This document shows positions 45,426-54,145 of a stretch of 64,000 bases of DNA, in pieces. A program made the position numbers and the translations under genes. The stretch covers positions 855,501 through 919,500 of the forward strand of contig NZ_CP007031.1 of the NCBI RefSeq assembly GCF_000224005.2, read 5' to 3'. The notes under the pieces were generated by a model that did not search any database, had not been told where the DNA came from, and saw nothing but the letters and a program-made list of their open reading frames with translations. Position 1 is the first letter of the stretch; every line of letters begins with the position of its first letter. This stretch comes from Marichromatium purpuratum 984. Its GTDB lineage: Bacteria > Pseudomonadota > Gammaproteobacteria > Chromatiales > Chromatiaceae.

Positions 45426-46799
45426 CTAGAGGAAGGTGACGCCGACCTGGAACAGACGCTCGACCTCGGGGATGCGGCGCTTGTCCTGGAGGAAGAGGAT
45501 GACGTGGTCCTCGGACTGGATCCGGGTGTCGTGATGGGCGATCAGCACCTGGTCGCCGCGCACCAGGGCGCCGATGCTCGCGCCCTTGGGCAGACGGATC
45601 TCGGCGATGGTGCGTCCGACCACCTTGCTCGAGGTCTCGTCGCCGTGGGCGATGGCCTCGATCGCCTCGGCCGCGCCGCGGCGCAGCGAGTGCACCATCA
45701 CCACGTCGCCGCGGCGCACGTGCTTGAGCAGGCTGCCGATGGTCGCCTGCTGCGGCGAGATGGCGACATCGATGGCTCCCGACTGCACCAGGTCGACATA
45801 GGAGGGGCGGTTGATCAGCGCCATCACCTTGCGCGCGCCGAGGCGCTTGGCGAGCATCGCCGAGAGGATGTTGGCCTCGTCGTCGTCGGTCACCGCGCAG
45901 AACACGTCGGTGCTCTCGATGTTCTCCTCGAGCAGCAGGTCCTGATCGGCGGCGTCGCCGTGGAGCACGATGGTCTTCTCCAGGTCCTCGGCGATGTGCT
46001 TGCAGCGCTTCAGTCCACGCTCGATGATCTTCACCCGGAAGCTGCGCTCGAGCGCGCCGGCCAGCCGCGTGCCGATGTTGCCGCCGCCGGCGATGATCAT
46101 CCGTCGGTAGGTCTTGTCGAGCCGGCGCAGCTCACCCATCACCGCACGGATGTGCTCGGGTGCGGCGACGAAGAAGACCTCATCGTCGACCTCGATGACG
46201 GTGTCGCCCTCGGGTTGGATGGCGCGATCCTGGCGATAGATCGCCGCCACCCGCGCCTCGATGTTGGGCATGCGCTGGTGCAGGGTACGTAGCTCCTGAC
46301 CGACCAGCGGACCGCCGTAGTAGGCCTTGACCGCCACCAGACGGATGCGCCCGCCGGCGAAGTCGAGCACCTGTAGGGTGCCGGGGTTCTCGATCAGACG
46401 GATGATGTAATCGGTGACCAGCGCCTCGGGGCTGATGGCGACATCGATCGGCAGCGCGTCGGTGCCGAACAGCCGTGGCTGGTCGAGAAAGCTCTGGGCG
46501 CGTACCCGGGCGATCTTGGTCGGGGTGTGGAACAGGGTGTAGGCGACCTGACAGGCGACCATGTTGGTCTCGTCGCTGTTGGTCACCGCGATGATCATGT
46601 CGGCGTCCTCGGCGCCGGCGCGCGCCAGCACGTCGGGGTGGGCGCCGTGACCGTAGATGGTGCGCAGGTCGAAACGGTCCTGCAGCTCGCGCAGCAGCGC
46701 CGGGTTGTGATCGACCACGGTGATGTCGTTGGCCTCGCTGACCAGGTTGGCCGCCACCGAGGTGCCGACCTGGCCGGCGCCGAGGATGATGATCTTCAT
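45426..46799 (-). CDS. trkA: Trk system potassium transport regulator TrkA
   Basis: A 457-residue cytoplasmic regulator with two RCK (TrkA-N plus TrkA-C) halves. NAD(H)-binding loops are [18 protein letters not shown] at the N-terminus and [18 protein letters not shown] at about 234. [20 protein letters not shown] and [20 protein letters not shown] are further family motifs. It binds nucleotides and gates TrkH. The ntrY-ntrX-trkA-trkH order on one strand is conserved in many Gammaproteobacteria. Here trkA is separated from ntrX by a 232-bp region full of degenerate heptamer repeats. Confidence 0.95.
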   Translation of the reverse strand: MKIIILGAGQVGTSVAANLVSEANDITVVDHNPALLRELQDRFDLRTIYGHGAHPDVLARAGAEDADMIIAVTNSDETNMVACQVAYTLFHTPTKIARVRAQSFLDQPRLFGTDALPIDVAISPEALVTDYIIRLIENPGTLQVLDFAGGRIRLVAVKAYYGGPLVGQELRTLHQRMPNIEARVAAIYRQDRAIQPEGDTVIEVDDEVFFVAAPEHIRAVMGELRRLDKTYRRMIIAGGGNIGTRLAGALERSFRVKIIERGLKRCKHIAEDLEKTIVLHGDAADQDLLLEENIESTDVFCAVTDDDEANILSAMLAKRLGARKVMALINRPSYVDLVQSGAIDVAISPQQATIGSLLKHVRRGDVVMVHSLRRGAAEAIEAIAHGDETSSKVVGRTIAEIRLPKGASIGALVRGDQVLIAHHDTRIQSEDHVILFLQDKRRIPEVERLFQVGVTFL

Positions 46800-46818
46800 G
46801 CCGCGCTTGGCCCTCGGG

Positions 46819-47026
46819 CGGTCGCCAGTGGCCAGCGGTCAGTCGCCAGTCGCCAGCCTCCAGTCACCAGCTTCCAGTCGCCGGTTTCCAGTCGCCGGCT
46901 ACCAGTCTCCAGCTTCCAGCGGTCTGTCGATCCCTGGCGCCGTGGCGGGCGCGCCGCCGATCCGCGGCTGGTGGCCGAGCGCTGGTGGCTGGCAACTGGT
47001 GGCTGGTCGCTGGCCGCTGGCCGCTC
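46819..47026. repeat. Degenerate heptamer repeats between trkA and ntrX
   Basis: The left part (about 46819-46921) contains about a dozen CCAG-bearing heptamers such as CCAGTCG, CCAGCCT, CCAGTCA and CCAGCTT. The right part (about 46964-47026) holds the opposite-strand form (GCTGGTG, GCTGGTC, GCTGGCC). The two halves are thus inverted relative to each other, as in the island before lolC, but no GAACCGCAAAG ends are present. No gene in this gap. Confidence 0.8.
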
Positions 47027-47031
47027 GATCC

Positions 47032-48399
47032 TCATCGCCGCTCCTTGATCTCGATGCCGAGCGAGCGCAGCTTGCGGTAGAGATGGGTGCGTTCCATCCC
47101 CGCCTCCTTGGCCATCTTGCTGACGTTGCCGCCGTGTTTCTCGAGCTGGTAGTCGAGATAGGCCTTCTCGAACTGCTCGCGCGCCTGACGCAGCGGCTGG
47201 TCGAAGGAGACCAGTCCCTCGAGCGCCTGGGCCTGCACCGGCGGTGGCGCGCCGAGCGCGCTCTCGACCTCCTTCTGACTGATCTCGTCGCCGGCACCGA
47301 GGATCAGCACCCGTTGCACCAGGTTCTTCAGCTCGCGCACGTTGCCCGGCCAGGTGTAGTTGCGCAGGAAGTTCTGCGCGCCGACGCTGAAGCGCCGATA
47401 GGGCAGTTTCTCGTGGGTGGCGAAGTAGTCGAGATAGAAGTTGAGCAGGTCGGGGACGTCCTCGGCGTGCTCGCGCAGCGGCGGGATGTGCAGTGGCACC
47501 ACGTTGAGGTGATAGAAGAGGTCTTCGCGGAAGCGCCCGGCCTGGACCTCTTCCTCGAGGTTGCGCTGAGTCACGGCGACGATGCGCACGTCGATGCGCA
47601 CCGGCTCGCTGCCGCCGATACGCAGGAAGGAGCCGCTGTCGAGCGCGCCGAGGAGCTTGGCCTGGGCGTCGAGTTCCATGTCGGCGACCTCGTCGAGCAA
47701 CAGGGTGCCGCCGGCGGCCTTCTCCAGGCTGCCGTAGTGGATGTGTTCGCCCTCCTCGGTGCCGAACAGCTCGCGCGCGGCGTTGCCGCCGGCCAGGGTG
47801 GAGACGCTGAGATCGACGAAGGGACGTTCGCGCCGCGCGCTCTGCGAGTGCAGATAGCGGGCGAAGGTCTCGCGACCGCAGCCGGCGTCGCCGGTGATCA
47901 GCACCCAGGTGTCGTGTTGGGCGATGCGCTTGACCTGTTCGCGCAGGCGCAGCATCGCCGCGCTGCGCCCGACCGGCTCGTGCACCAATGGGGTGCGACG
48001 CTTGAGTCCGATGTTCTCCTGATGGAGCTTGTCGGCCTCGAGCGCGCGCTCGACGGTGAGCAGCAGCTTGGCCATCGACAGCGGCTTCTCGAGGAAGTCG
48101 TAGGCGCCGAGGCGGGTGGCCTCGACGGCGGTCTCGACGGTGCCGTGCCCGGACATCATGATCACCGGACAGGGCAGCGAGTCCTCCTCGGCCCACTCCT
48201 TGAGCAGGGTGATGCCGTCGAGGTCGGGCATCCAGATGTCGAGCAGGATCAGGTCGGGGCGACGGTCGCGCAGCGCATGCCGGGCCGCCTCGCCATTCTC
48301 GGCGCCGGCCACGGTGTAGCCCTCGTCCTCGAGAATGTCCTGGACCAGGCCGCGGATGTCGGGCTCGTCGTCCACGACCAAGATATGGGTTGCACTCAT
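47032..48399 (-). CDS. ntrX: NtrX-type response regulator, non-canonical AAA domain
   Basis: A 455-residue REC-AAA-Fis protein. The receiver has D10/D11 and phosphoacceptor D54 in LILLDIWMPDLDG. The AAA domain (about 142-370) keeps Walker B LLLDE (233-237) and the WPGNVRELKN region, but Walker A reads GDAGCGRE (170-177) with arginine replacing lysine, and the sigma-54 contact loop GAFTGA is missing; GTEEGEHIHYGS stands there. The C-terminal Fis-type helix-turn-helix is intact (GGNVSKMAKEAGMERTHLYR). It probably acts as a phosphorylation-controlled DNA-binding protein without sigma-54 activation. It overlaps the ntrY stop by 4 bp and pairs with NtrY. Confidence 0.9.
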   Translation of the reverse strand: MSATHILVVDDEPDIRGLVQDILEDEGYTVAGAENGEAARHALRDRRPDLILLDIWMPDLDGITLLKEWAEEDSLPCPVIMMSGHGTVETAVEATRLGAYDFLEKPLSMAKLLLTVERALEADKLHQENIGLKRRTPLVHEPVGRSAAMLRLREQVKRIAQHDTWVLITGDAGCGRETFARYLHSQSARRERPFVDLSVSTLAGGNAARELFGTEEGEHIHYGSLEKAAGGTLLLDEVADMELDAQAKLLGALDSGSFLRIGGSEPVRIDVRIVAVTQRNLEEEVQAGRFREDLFYHLNVVPLHIPPLREHAEDVPDLLNFYLDYFATHEKLPYRRFSVGAQNFLRNYTWPGNVRELKNLVQRVLILGAGDEISQKEVESALGAPPPVQAQALEGLVSFDQPLRQAREQFEKAYLDYQLEKHGGNVSKMAKEAGMERTHLYRKLRSLGIEIKERR

Positions 48400-50603
48400 G
48401 TCTCTGTGTGTGTTCCTCGCGCTTGAGTGTCCCGGCCGGGGGGCTGCCAGACGGGCAGTCGGATCTCGATCCGAGCGCCGGAACCGGTGTTTTCGACGAC
48501 GATGATACCGCCGTGTTCCTCGATTATCCTCTTGACGATCGCCAGCCCCAGTCCGGTGCCCTTGGCCTTGGTGGTGACATAGGGCTCGAACAGTCGCTCC
48601 ATCAGGTGGGGCTCGAAGCCTGGACCGTTGTCGCTGATCTCGAGCCAGACGCCATGCTGCTCGCCCGTCTCGTCCACTCCGGTGGCGACGCGGATACGAC
48701 CGTCGGGGACTCCCTCGAGCGCCTCCTGGGCATTCTTGATCAGGTTGTGCAGTACCTGACGCAAGCGCAGCGCATCACCGTTGATCTGATGTTCGTCGGC
48801 GCCGAGCGCGACCTGCAGTGCGCCGGCCCCGGCGCTGCGATAGAGATCCAGCACCTCGCGCACCAGACGGTCGAACACCAGCGCCTCGGGGCGCAGCTGC
48901 GGCGAGCGGGCGTAGTCCGAGAAGTCGTTGACCATCGCCTTCATCGCCTCGACCTGCTGGATGATGGTGTGGGTGGCGCGGTCGATGACCCGGGCGTCGG
49001 CCTCCTCGGCCTTGCGCAGCAGCTTGTGACGCAGCCGCTCGGCGGAGAGCTGGATGGGGGTCAGCGGGTTCTTGATCTCGTGCGCCAGGCGTCGCGCCAC
49101 CTCGCCCCAGGCCGCCTCGCGCTGGGCGGTGATCAGCGAGGTGATGTCGTCGAACACCACCACGTGTCCGGGGGCCTCGTCATCGCCGCCGGGCAGGGGG
49201 CTGCCGCGACACATCAGCGTCTGGCTGCCCTCCTGGCGCTGCAGTTGTACCTCGGCGCGCCAGGTCTGGCCGCTCGCGACCTGCTGGCGCACGGTGTCGG
49301 TCCATGGGGTGAGCCAGGGATGATGCGCGGCGATCTGGTCGAGATCCACCGCCGAGGCCTCGTCGATCTCGAGATCGAGGATCGCGCGCGCGGCCGGGTT
49401 GGCGGTGCGCAGACGGTGCTCGGCATCGAGCGCCGCGACCCCGGAGGAGAGCCGACCGAGCACCGTCTCGAGATAGTTGCGCTGGGTCTCGACGGCCTGC
49501 TGGCTGCGCTCGGCCGCGTCGCGGGCGCGGGCGATGCGCCGCGACATGGCGTTGAAGGAGGCGACCAGGAAGGCCAGCTCGTCGTCGTGACGTGGCAGCG
49601 GGATCTGCTGGCCGTAGTCACCCTCGGCGATGGCGCGGGTGGCGCGGGCGATGTCGGCCACCGGGGCGACCAGCCGTCGCGCGGTGTGGAAGGCGACGAT
49701 CAGCGCCGCCATCAGGCTGAACAGCAGCACCAGCGAGAGCGTCAGCGAGAAGCTCAACTTGAGCGAGTTGCGCAGATAGGCCAGTTCGGTATAGCGGTTG
49801 TAGGCCGCCTCGAGCTGGTCGGAGAGTTCGCCGATGCGCGCCGAGGTGGGGAAGATCGCCTGCATCTGCATCGGTCGCCCGAGCGGGTCGTTGACCAGCA
49901 CCCGTACGACCAGATCGGCGCCCGGCACCGAGTCGAGTCCGACATAGTTATTGCCCGCGCGCACGCTCTGCTGGATCTCGCGCTCGGCGTGGTTGGGTAC
50001 CAGCTTGGTCGGGTCCTCGCTGGCGTTGGCCAGCACCTGGCCGTTGCCGCCGTAGACGGTCAGCTCGATCGCCCCGGCCTGGCGGCGCAGGCTGTCGAGG
50101 CTCAGCGCGATCGCCGTCGAGGAGCGGTCCTCGATGCTCACCAGCAGCTGTTCGGTGTACTTGCTCAGTACCCGCTGGTTGAGGTCGAGCGAGGCCTGGT
50201 TGAGCACCAGGGCGTCTTCCATCGCCTGGCCGATCTCGACATCGAACCAGCTGTCGATGCCACGCAGCAGGAAACCCAGGGAGAAGTAATAGACGGTGCC
50301 CACCGGCAGCAGCGAGAGCACCGCGAACAGCGCCACGATCCGCGCCGTCAGCCGCGACCCGGCGGCCTGCTGGCGATAGCGCCGGACCAGACGGACGACG
50401 TTGAAGCCGACCAGCAGCGCCAGCACCCCGAGCCCGGCGAGCACCACGAAGAGCAGCGGTACGAAGGCCCGGCTGAGCGCTTCGGAGTTGGCCACCGAGT
50501 CGCGCATCAGCACCAGCACCACGAACAGCGCGGCGATCAGGGTCGCCACCGGCAGGGTGCCGAGCCCGAGTCCGCGTAACCGGCTCACGGTTGCAGTGGC
50601 CAT
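48396..50603 (-). CDS. ntrY: NtrY-type sensor histidine kinase
   Basis: A 735-residue membrane kinase. The first helices (about 12-32, 46-70, 88-108) precede a large periplasmic region, and another helix near 300 leads into HAMP (TARRLVAPVADIARATRAIA). A PAS domain follows (TVLGRLSSGVAALDAEHRLR), then HisKA with H508 in RLAHEIKNPLTPIQLSAERL, and an ATPase domain with LHNLIKNAQEAL, DNGPGF and GTGLGLAIVKRIIEEHGG. NtrY/NtrX pairs respond to nitrogen or redox/oxygen state in different bacteria. Its start lies inside the end of the DUF4390 gene, suggesting coupling. Confidence 0.93.
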   Translation of the reverse strand: MATATVSRLRGLGLGTLPVATLIAALFVVLVLMRDSVANSEALSRAFVPLLFVVLAGLGVLALLVGFNVVRLVRRYRQQAAGSRLTARIVALFAVLSLLPVGTVYYFSLGFLLRGIDSWFDVEIGQAMEDALVLNQASLDLNQRVLSKYTEQLLVSIEDRSSTAIALSLDSLRRQAGAIELTVYGGNGQVLANASEDPTKLVPNHAEREIQQSVRAGNNYVGLDSVPGADLVVRVLVNDPLGRPMQMQAIFPTSARIGELSDQLEAAYNRYTELAYLRNSLKLSFSLTLSLVLLFSLMAALIVAFHTARRLVAPVADIARATRAIAEGDYGQQIPLPRHDDELAFLVASFNAMSRRIARARDAAERSQQAVETQRNYLETVLGRLSSGVAALDAEHRLRTANPAARAILDLEIDEASAVDLDQIAAHHPWLTPWTDTVRQQVASGQTWRAEVQLQRQEGSQTLMCRGSPLPGGDDEAPGHVVVFDDITSLITAQREAAWGEVARRLAHEIKNPLTPIQLSAERLRHKLLRKAEEADARVIDRATHTIIQQVEAMKAMVNDFSDYARSPQLRPEALVFDRLVREVLDLYRSAGAGALQVALGADEHQINGDALRLRQVLHNLIKNAQEALEGVPDGRIRVATGVDETGEQHGVWLEISDNGPGFEPHLMERLFEPYVTTKAKGTGLGLAIVKRIIEEHGGIIVVENTGSGARIEIRLPVWQPPGRDTQARGTHTET

Positions 50604-51160
50604 TTGGTCCACCCGCTCGAGAGTTTCCAGGCCGGTTTGAGGTAGGCCATCGGGCGCAGCGGCAGCGGTAGCGCCTCGATCTCCAGGGTGGTGCGCAGCT
50701 GCACCTCGTAGTCGTTGTCGGGGGTGAGCCTCGCGGCGCCGAGCAGGCGCAGGTCGACGAGGTCGCCGAGCGCGCGCAGCGCCGCCTCGCGCGAGACGAA
50801 GCTGCGCCCTCCGGTATCGGGCAGGGTATAGACCTGATAGCGCTCGGAGAGCGGCTTGTAGCGGATGACGCGGCGCAGCTGCAGGTCGGTGAGGCTGTCC
50901 TCCCACAGCCAGGCGCCGCTGCGGCGGACCTGGATGTGGATCAGCACCGTCAGCGGTACGCCGTTGTCGAGCGCCTCGAGCGCCTCGGTGCTGAAGCCGT
51001 AGTCGATCTCGGCGCCGAGGAGATAGCCACGCTCCTCGTCGAGTCGGGTGTCGAGGCGCTGTACCCGGAAGTCATCGCCGGCGACCGCCAGCGAGATCCA
51101 GGCGAGCAGGACACCGAGGACGAATGCCGTCGACGAGGTTCGCAGACGCCGTGCCCTCAT
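50585..51160 (-). CDS. DUF4390 exported protein
   Basis: A 191-residue protein with an N-terminal signal segment (TAFVLGVLLAWISLAVAGDD) and a DUF4390 body (FRVQRLDTRLDEERGYLLGA, YSERYQ-like LSERYQVYTLPDTGGRSF). The ending PMAYLKPAWKLSSGWTKWPL is highly typical of the family. Function is unknown; it is almost always found between rsmB and ntrY, as here, and is predicted periplasmic. It overlaps the rsmB stop by 4 bp and the ntrY start by 19 bp. Confidence 0.88.
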   Translation of the reverse strand: MRARRLRTSSTAFVLGVLLAWISLAVAGDDFRVQRLDTRLDEERGYLLGAEIDYGFSTEALEALDNGVPLTVLIHIQVRRSGAWLWEDSLTDLQLRRVIRYKPLSERYQVYTLPDTGGRSFVSREAALRALGDLVDLRLLGAARLTPDNDYEVQLRTTLEIEALPLPLRPMAYLKPAWKLSSGWTKWPLQP

Positions 51161-52500
51161 GAGGCCGGCTTCTCGAGCAGGGCGTAATAGAAGCCGTCGC
51201 TGCCGCCGCTGCTGGGCAGCAGCTGACGACCATGGGGTCGGGCGACGCCGGGCGCGCCGGGCAGCGGGCACTCGTGGGCCTCGGGGTGGCGCTCGAGGAA
51301 GGCGGCGACCTGGCGATGGTTCTCGTCGCCGAGCAGCGAGCAGGTGGCGTAGAGCAGTCGGCCGCCGGGGGCGAGCAGCGGCCAGATCGCCTCGAGGATG
51401 GCGCGCTGCTGGTCGCAGAGCGCGGCGATGTCCTCGGCGCGTCGCAGCCATTTGATGTCGGGGTGGCGACGGATCACCCCGGTGGCCGAGCAGGGCACGT
51501 CGAGGAGGATGCGCTCGAAGCCTGGCGCGGCCCAGTCGCCCTCGGGGCGGGCGGCGTCTGCTTCGACCAGGGTCGCGCGCAGACCGAGCCGGTCGAGCAG
51601 CGCGGCGACCGACTGCAGCCGCTCGCCGTCGACGTCGAGTGCGGTCAGCGCCAGCTCGCCGCCGGCGCGCTCGAGGATCGCCGCGCTCTTGCCGCCGGGC
51701 GCGGCGCAGGCGTCGAGTACCCGCGTCCCAGGCGCGGCCTCGAGCAGTTCGGCGGCGAGCTGGGCACCGGCGTCCTGTACCGACACCCGTCCCTCGACGA
51801 AGCCCGGCAGGCGTTCGGTCGGGCGTGCGTGAGCGAGGGTCAGCCCGTGCGGGCAGCCGGCGGCGGGTGCGGCATCGATCCCTTCGGCGGCGAGTTCGGC
51901 GAGATAGTCGGCGCGGGTGCCGCGCAGCGGATTGACCCGCAGGGTCATCGGCGCGCGGGTGTCGCTGGCGGCGATGATCCGCTCCCAGTCGTCGGGCCAG
52001 TCGCGGCGCAGCTGCTCGCGCAGCCACTCGGGCACCGGCCAGCGTACCCGGGGGTTGTGCTCGATCGCCGCGAGCAGGGTCTCGCGCTCGCGCAGGAAGC
52101 GGCGCAGCAGGGCGTTGACCAGCCCGGCCTTGCCCGGTCGCGAGAGTTGGCGGGTGGCCTCGACCGTGGCCGCGACCGCGGCGTGCGGTGGGGTCTTCAT
52201 CGCGGTGAGCTGATAGAGCCCGATCAGGATCAGCGCCTGGAGTTCGGCCTCGCGCTTGGGCAGCGGACGATGCAGCAGCTGTCCGGCGAGTGCCTCGAGC
52301 CGTGGCAGGGTGCGCAGTGCGCCATAGGTCATCTCCTGGACCAGGGCGCGATCGGCGGCCTGGGCCGGCAGGCGTAGCCGTTGCAGCACCCGGGTGAGCG
52401 ACTGACCGCGATCACGGACCTGGTGCAGCGCGCGCGCGGCGGTGGCGCGTGCAGCGGCGCCGCTGCCGTCGGGGCGGGGGGCGGGGCGGGGATCAGCCAA
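51157..52500 (-). CDS. rsmB: 16S rRNA (cytosine-967-C5)-methyltransferase RsmB
   Basis: About 447 residues. The N-terminal NusB-like domain carries DRALVQEMTYGALRTLPRLE, and the SAM-dependent C-terminal domain has VLDACAAPGGKSAAILE, the catalytic cysteines in LLDVPCSATGVIRRHPDIKW and YATCSLLGDEN, and the ending GGSDGFYYALLEK. It methylates C967 of 16S rRNA. I favour a TTG start at 52500 with GAGGG upstream, overlapping the fmt stop by 8 bp; a GTG three codons earlier is possible. Gene order def-fmt-rsmB is conserved widely. Confidence 0.93.
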   Translation of the reverse strand: MADPRPAPRPDGSGAAARATAARALHQVRDRGQSLTRVLQRLRLPAQAADRALVQEMTYGALRTLPRLEALAGQLLHRPLPKREAELQALILIGLYQLTAMKTPPHAAVAATVEATRQLSRPGKAGLVNALLRRFLRERETLLAAIEHNPRVRWPVPEWLREQLRRDWPDDWERIIAASDTRAPMTLRVNPLRGTRADYLAELAAEGIDAAPAAGCPHGLTLAHARPTERLPGFVEGRVSVQDAGAQLAAELLEAAPGTRVLDACAAPGGKSAAILERAGGELALTALDVDGERLQSVAALLDRLGLRATLVEADAARPEGDWAAPGFERILLDVPCSATGVIRRHPDIKWLRRAEDIAALCDQQRAILEAIWPLLAPGGRLLYATCSLLGDENHRQVAAFLERHPEAHECPLPGAPGVARPHGRQLLPSSGGSDGFYYALLEKPAS

Positions 52501-53431
52501 GCAGGACACCCTCGAGATTGCGGGCGTTGATGAAGGCGGCGGCCTCCATCGGGCGCTTGCCGGAGGGCTGGAGGCGGGTGATGCAGAGCAGGCCCTCGCC
52601 GGTGGCGACCCGGATGCCGTGCTTGTCGGCGCCGACGACGCGACCGGGTTCGGCCGTGGTGGCCTCATCCAGCGCGCGGGCGCCCCAGACCCTGAGCTGC
52701 TCGTCGTCGAGCCGGGTATGGGCGACCGGCCAGGGGTCGAAGGCGCGCACCTGGCGCTCGATCGCCACGGCCGGGGCGCTCCAGTCGATCAGCGCCTCGT
52801 CCTTGGTGAGCTTGTGGGCATAGGTCGCCGCCTCGTCGTCCTGCGCCTCTGCGGGACGCGTGCCATCGGCGATCCCGGGCAGGGCCTCGACCAGGGCGCG
52901 CGCGCCGAGTTCGGCGAGCCGGTCGTGAAGACTGCCGCCGGTCTCGTCGGCGGCGAGCGGGGTGTCGAGGCGGTGATAGACCGGACCGGTGTCGAGTCCG
53001 GCCTCCATCTGCATGATGCAGACCCCACTGGTGGGGTCGCCGGCGAGCACCGCGCGCTGGATCGGCGCCGCGCCGCGCCAGCGCGGCAGCAGCGAGGCGT
53101 GGACGTTGACGCAGCCCAGGCGCGGCGCGTCGAGCACCGTCTGGGGCAACAACAGGCCGTAGGCGACCACGACCATCAGGTCGGCCTCGAGCGCGGCCAG
53201 TTCGGCCACCGCTTCGGGATCGCGCTTGAGGCTCTGGGGCTGATGGACGGGGATCGCGTGTTCGAGCGCGAGCTGCTTGACCGGGCTGGCCTGGAGTTTG
53301 CGGCCGCGTCCGGCGGGACGATCGGGTTGGGTGTAGACGCCGACCACCTGGTGGCCTGCGGCGATCAGCGCGGCGAGGCTCGGGCAGGCGAAATCGGGCG
53401 TCCCGGCGAAGATGATTCGCAGTGCACGCAT
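52493..53431 (-). CDS. fmt: Methionyl-tRNA formyltransferase
   Basis: A 312-residue enzyme that formylates initiator Met-tRNA with 10-formyl-tetrahydrofolate. The formyl-binding Rossmann domain starts LRIIFAGTPDFACPSLAALI and contains the catalytic NVHASLLPRWRGAAPIQRA and MQMEAGLDTGPVYHR. The C-terminal tRNA-binding OB-like domain runs to GKRPMEAAAFINARNLEG. Length is normal. No clear ribosome binding site precedes the ATG at 53431, but homology starts there. def lies 56 bp upstream and rsmB overlaps its end. Confidence 0.96.
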   Translation of the reverse strand: MRALRIIFAGTPDFACPSLAALIAAGHQVVGVYTQPDRPAGRGRKLQASPVKQLALEHAIPVHQPQSLKRDPEAVAELAALEADLMVVVAYGLLLPQTVLDAPRLGCVNVHASLLPRWRGAAPIQRAVLAGDPTSGVCIMQMEAGLDTGPVYHRLDTPLAADETGGSLHDRLAELGARALVEALPGIADGTRPAEAQDDEAATYAHKLTKDEALIDWSAPAVAIERQVRAFDPWPVAHTRLDDEQLRVWGARALDEATTAEPGRVVGADKHGIRVATGEGLLCITRLQPSGKRPMEAAAFINARNLEGVLLG

Positions 53432-53487
53432 GGGAGAGTCGGTCTGGGTCTGGGTTGATGTCGAGGTGACAGCGGGAGACGGTGGCA

Positions 53488-54024
53488 TCAGATCGCGGTC
53501 CGGTGCGCCGTGTCGACGACACCGTGATGACGCTTGCTGACTTTCTCGAGCTTGCGGCGGATACGCTGGCGCTTGAGCGAGGAGATGTGGTCGACGAACA
53601 GCTTGCCGTTGAGGTGGTCGAGTTCGTGCTGGATGCACACCGCCAGCAGACCGTCGGTCTCGAGGGTGAAGGGCTTGCCGTCGCGGTCGAGCGCCTTGAC
53701 CTGTACCCGTTCGGCACGGGTGACCGATTCGTAGAATCCGGGGACCGACAGACAGCCTTCTTCCATCTGCTCTTCGCCCTCGCGCTCGAGGATCTCCGGG
53801 TTGATCAGACACAGCGGCTGGTCATGATCCTCGGAGATGTCGATCACCACGATGCGCTTGTGAACATTGACCTGGGTCGCGGCGAGTCCGATTCCCGGGG
53901 CAGCGTACATGGTCTCGAGCATGTCGTCGATCAGCCGACGCACGGCATCGTCGACCTGGTCGACCGGTTTTGCCGCCTTGCGCAGCCGGGGATCGGGAAA
54001 GGTGAGGATTTCGAGCATGGCCAT
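53488..54024 (-). CDS. def: Peptide deformylase
   Basis: A 178-residue metalloenzyme that removes the N-formyl group from nascent proteins. All three motifs are present: GIGLAATQV (about 46-54), EGCLSVPG and [12 protein letters not shown] with the metal-binding cysteine and two histidines. [18 protein letters not shown] matches family N-termini, so I kept the ATG at 54024 rather than the one two codons later. It is divergent from the LysM gene; the 121-bp gap includes TATAGT on the minus strand and an AATAC...GTATT inverted repeat. Confidence 0.96.
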   Translation of the reverse strand: MAMLEILTFPDPRLRKAAKPVDQVDDAVRRLIDDMLETMYAAPGIGLAATQVNVHKRIVVIDISEDHDQPLCLINPEILEREGEEQMEEGCLSVPGFYESVTRAERVQVKALDRDGKPFTLETDGLLAVCIQHELDHLNGKLFVDHISSLKRQRIRRKLEKVSKRHHGVVDTAHRTAI

Positions 54025-54145
54025 GGTTCGTTGAGTGTCGGGTCCGCGAGTGGAAGGGGGCGCCTGGACTGCGCTACTATCGGAATCAATACTATACCCC
54101 GTATTGGGGGCGGGTGAATCCCGTTTCGACCGTCACGGAGGGTCC

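Noticed and set aside
48390-50579. A 729-codon plus-strand frame antisense to ntrY
   Set aside because: NtrY with kinase motifs is on the other strand; the plus-strand translation is a compositional shadow.
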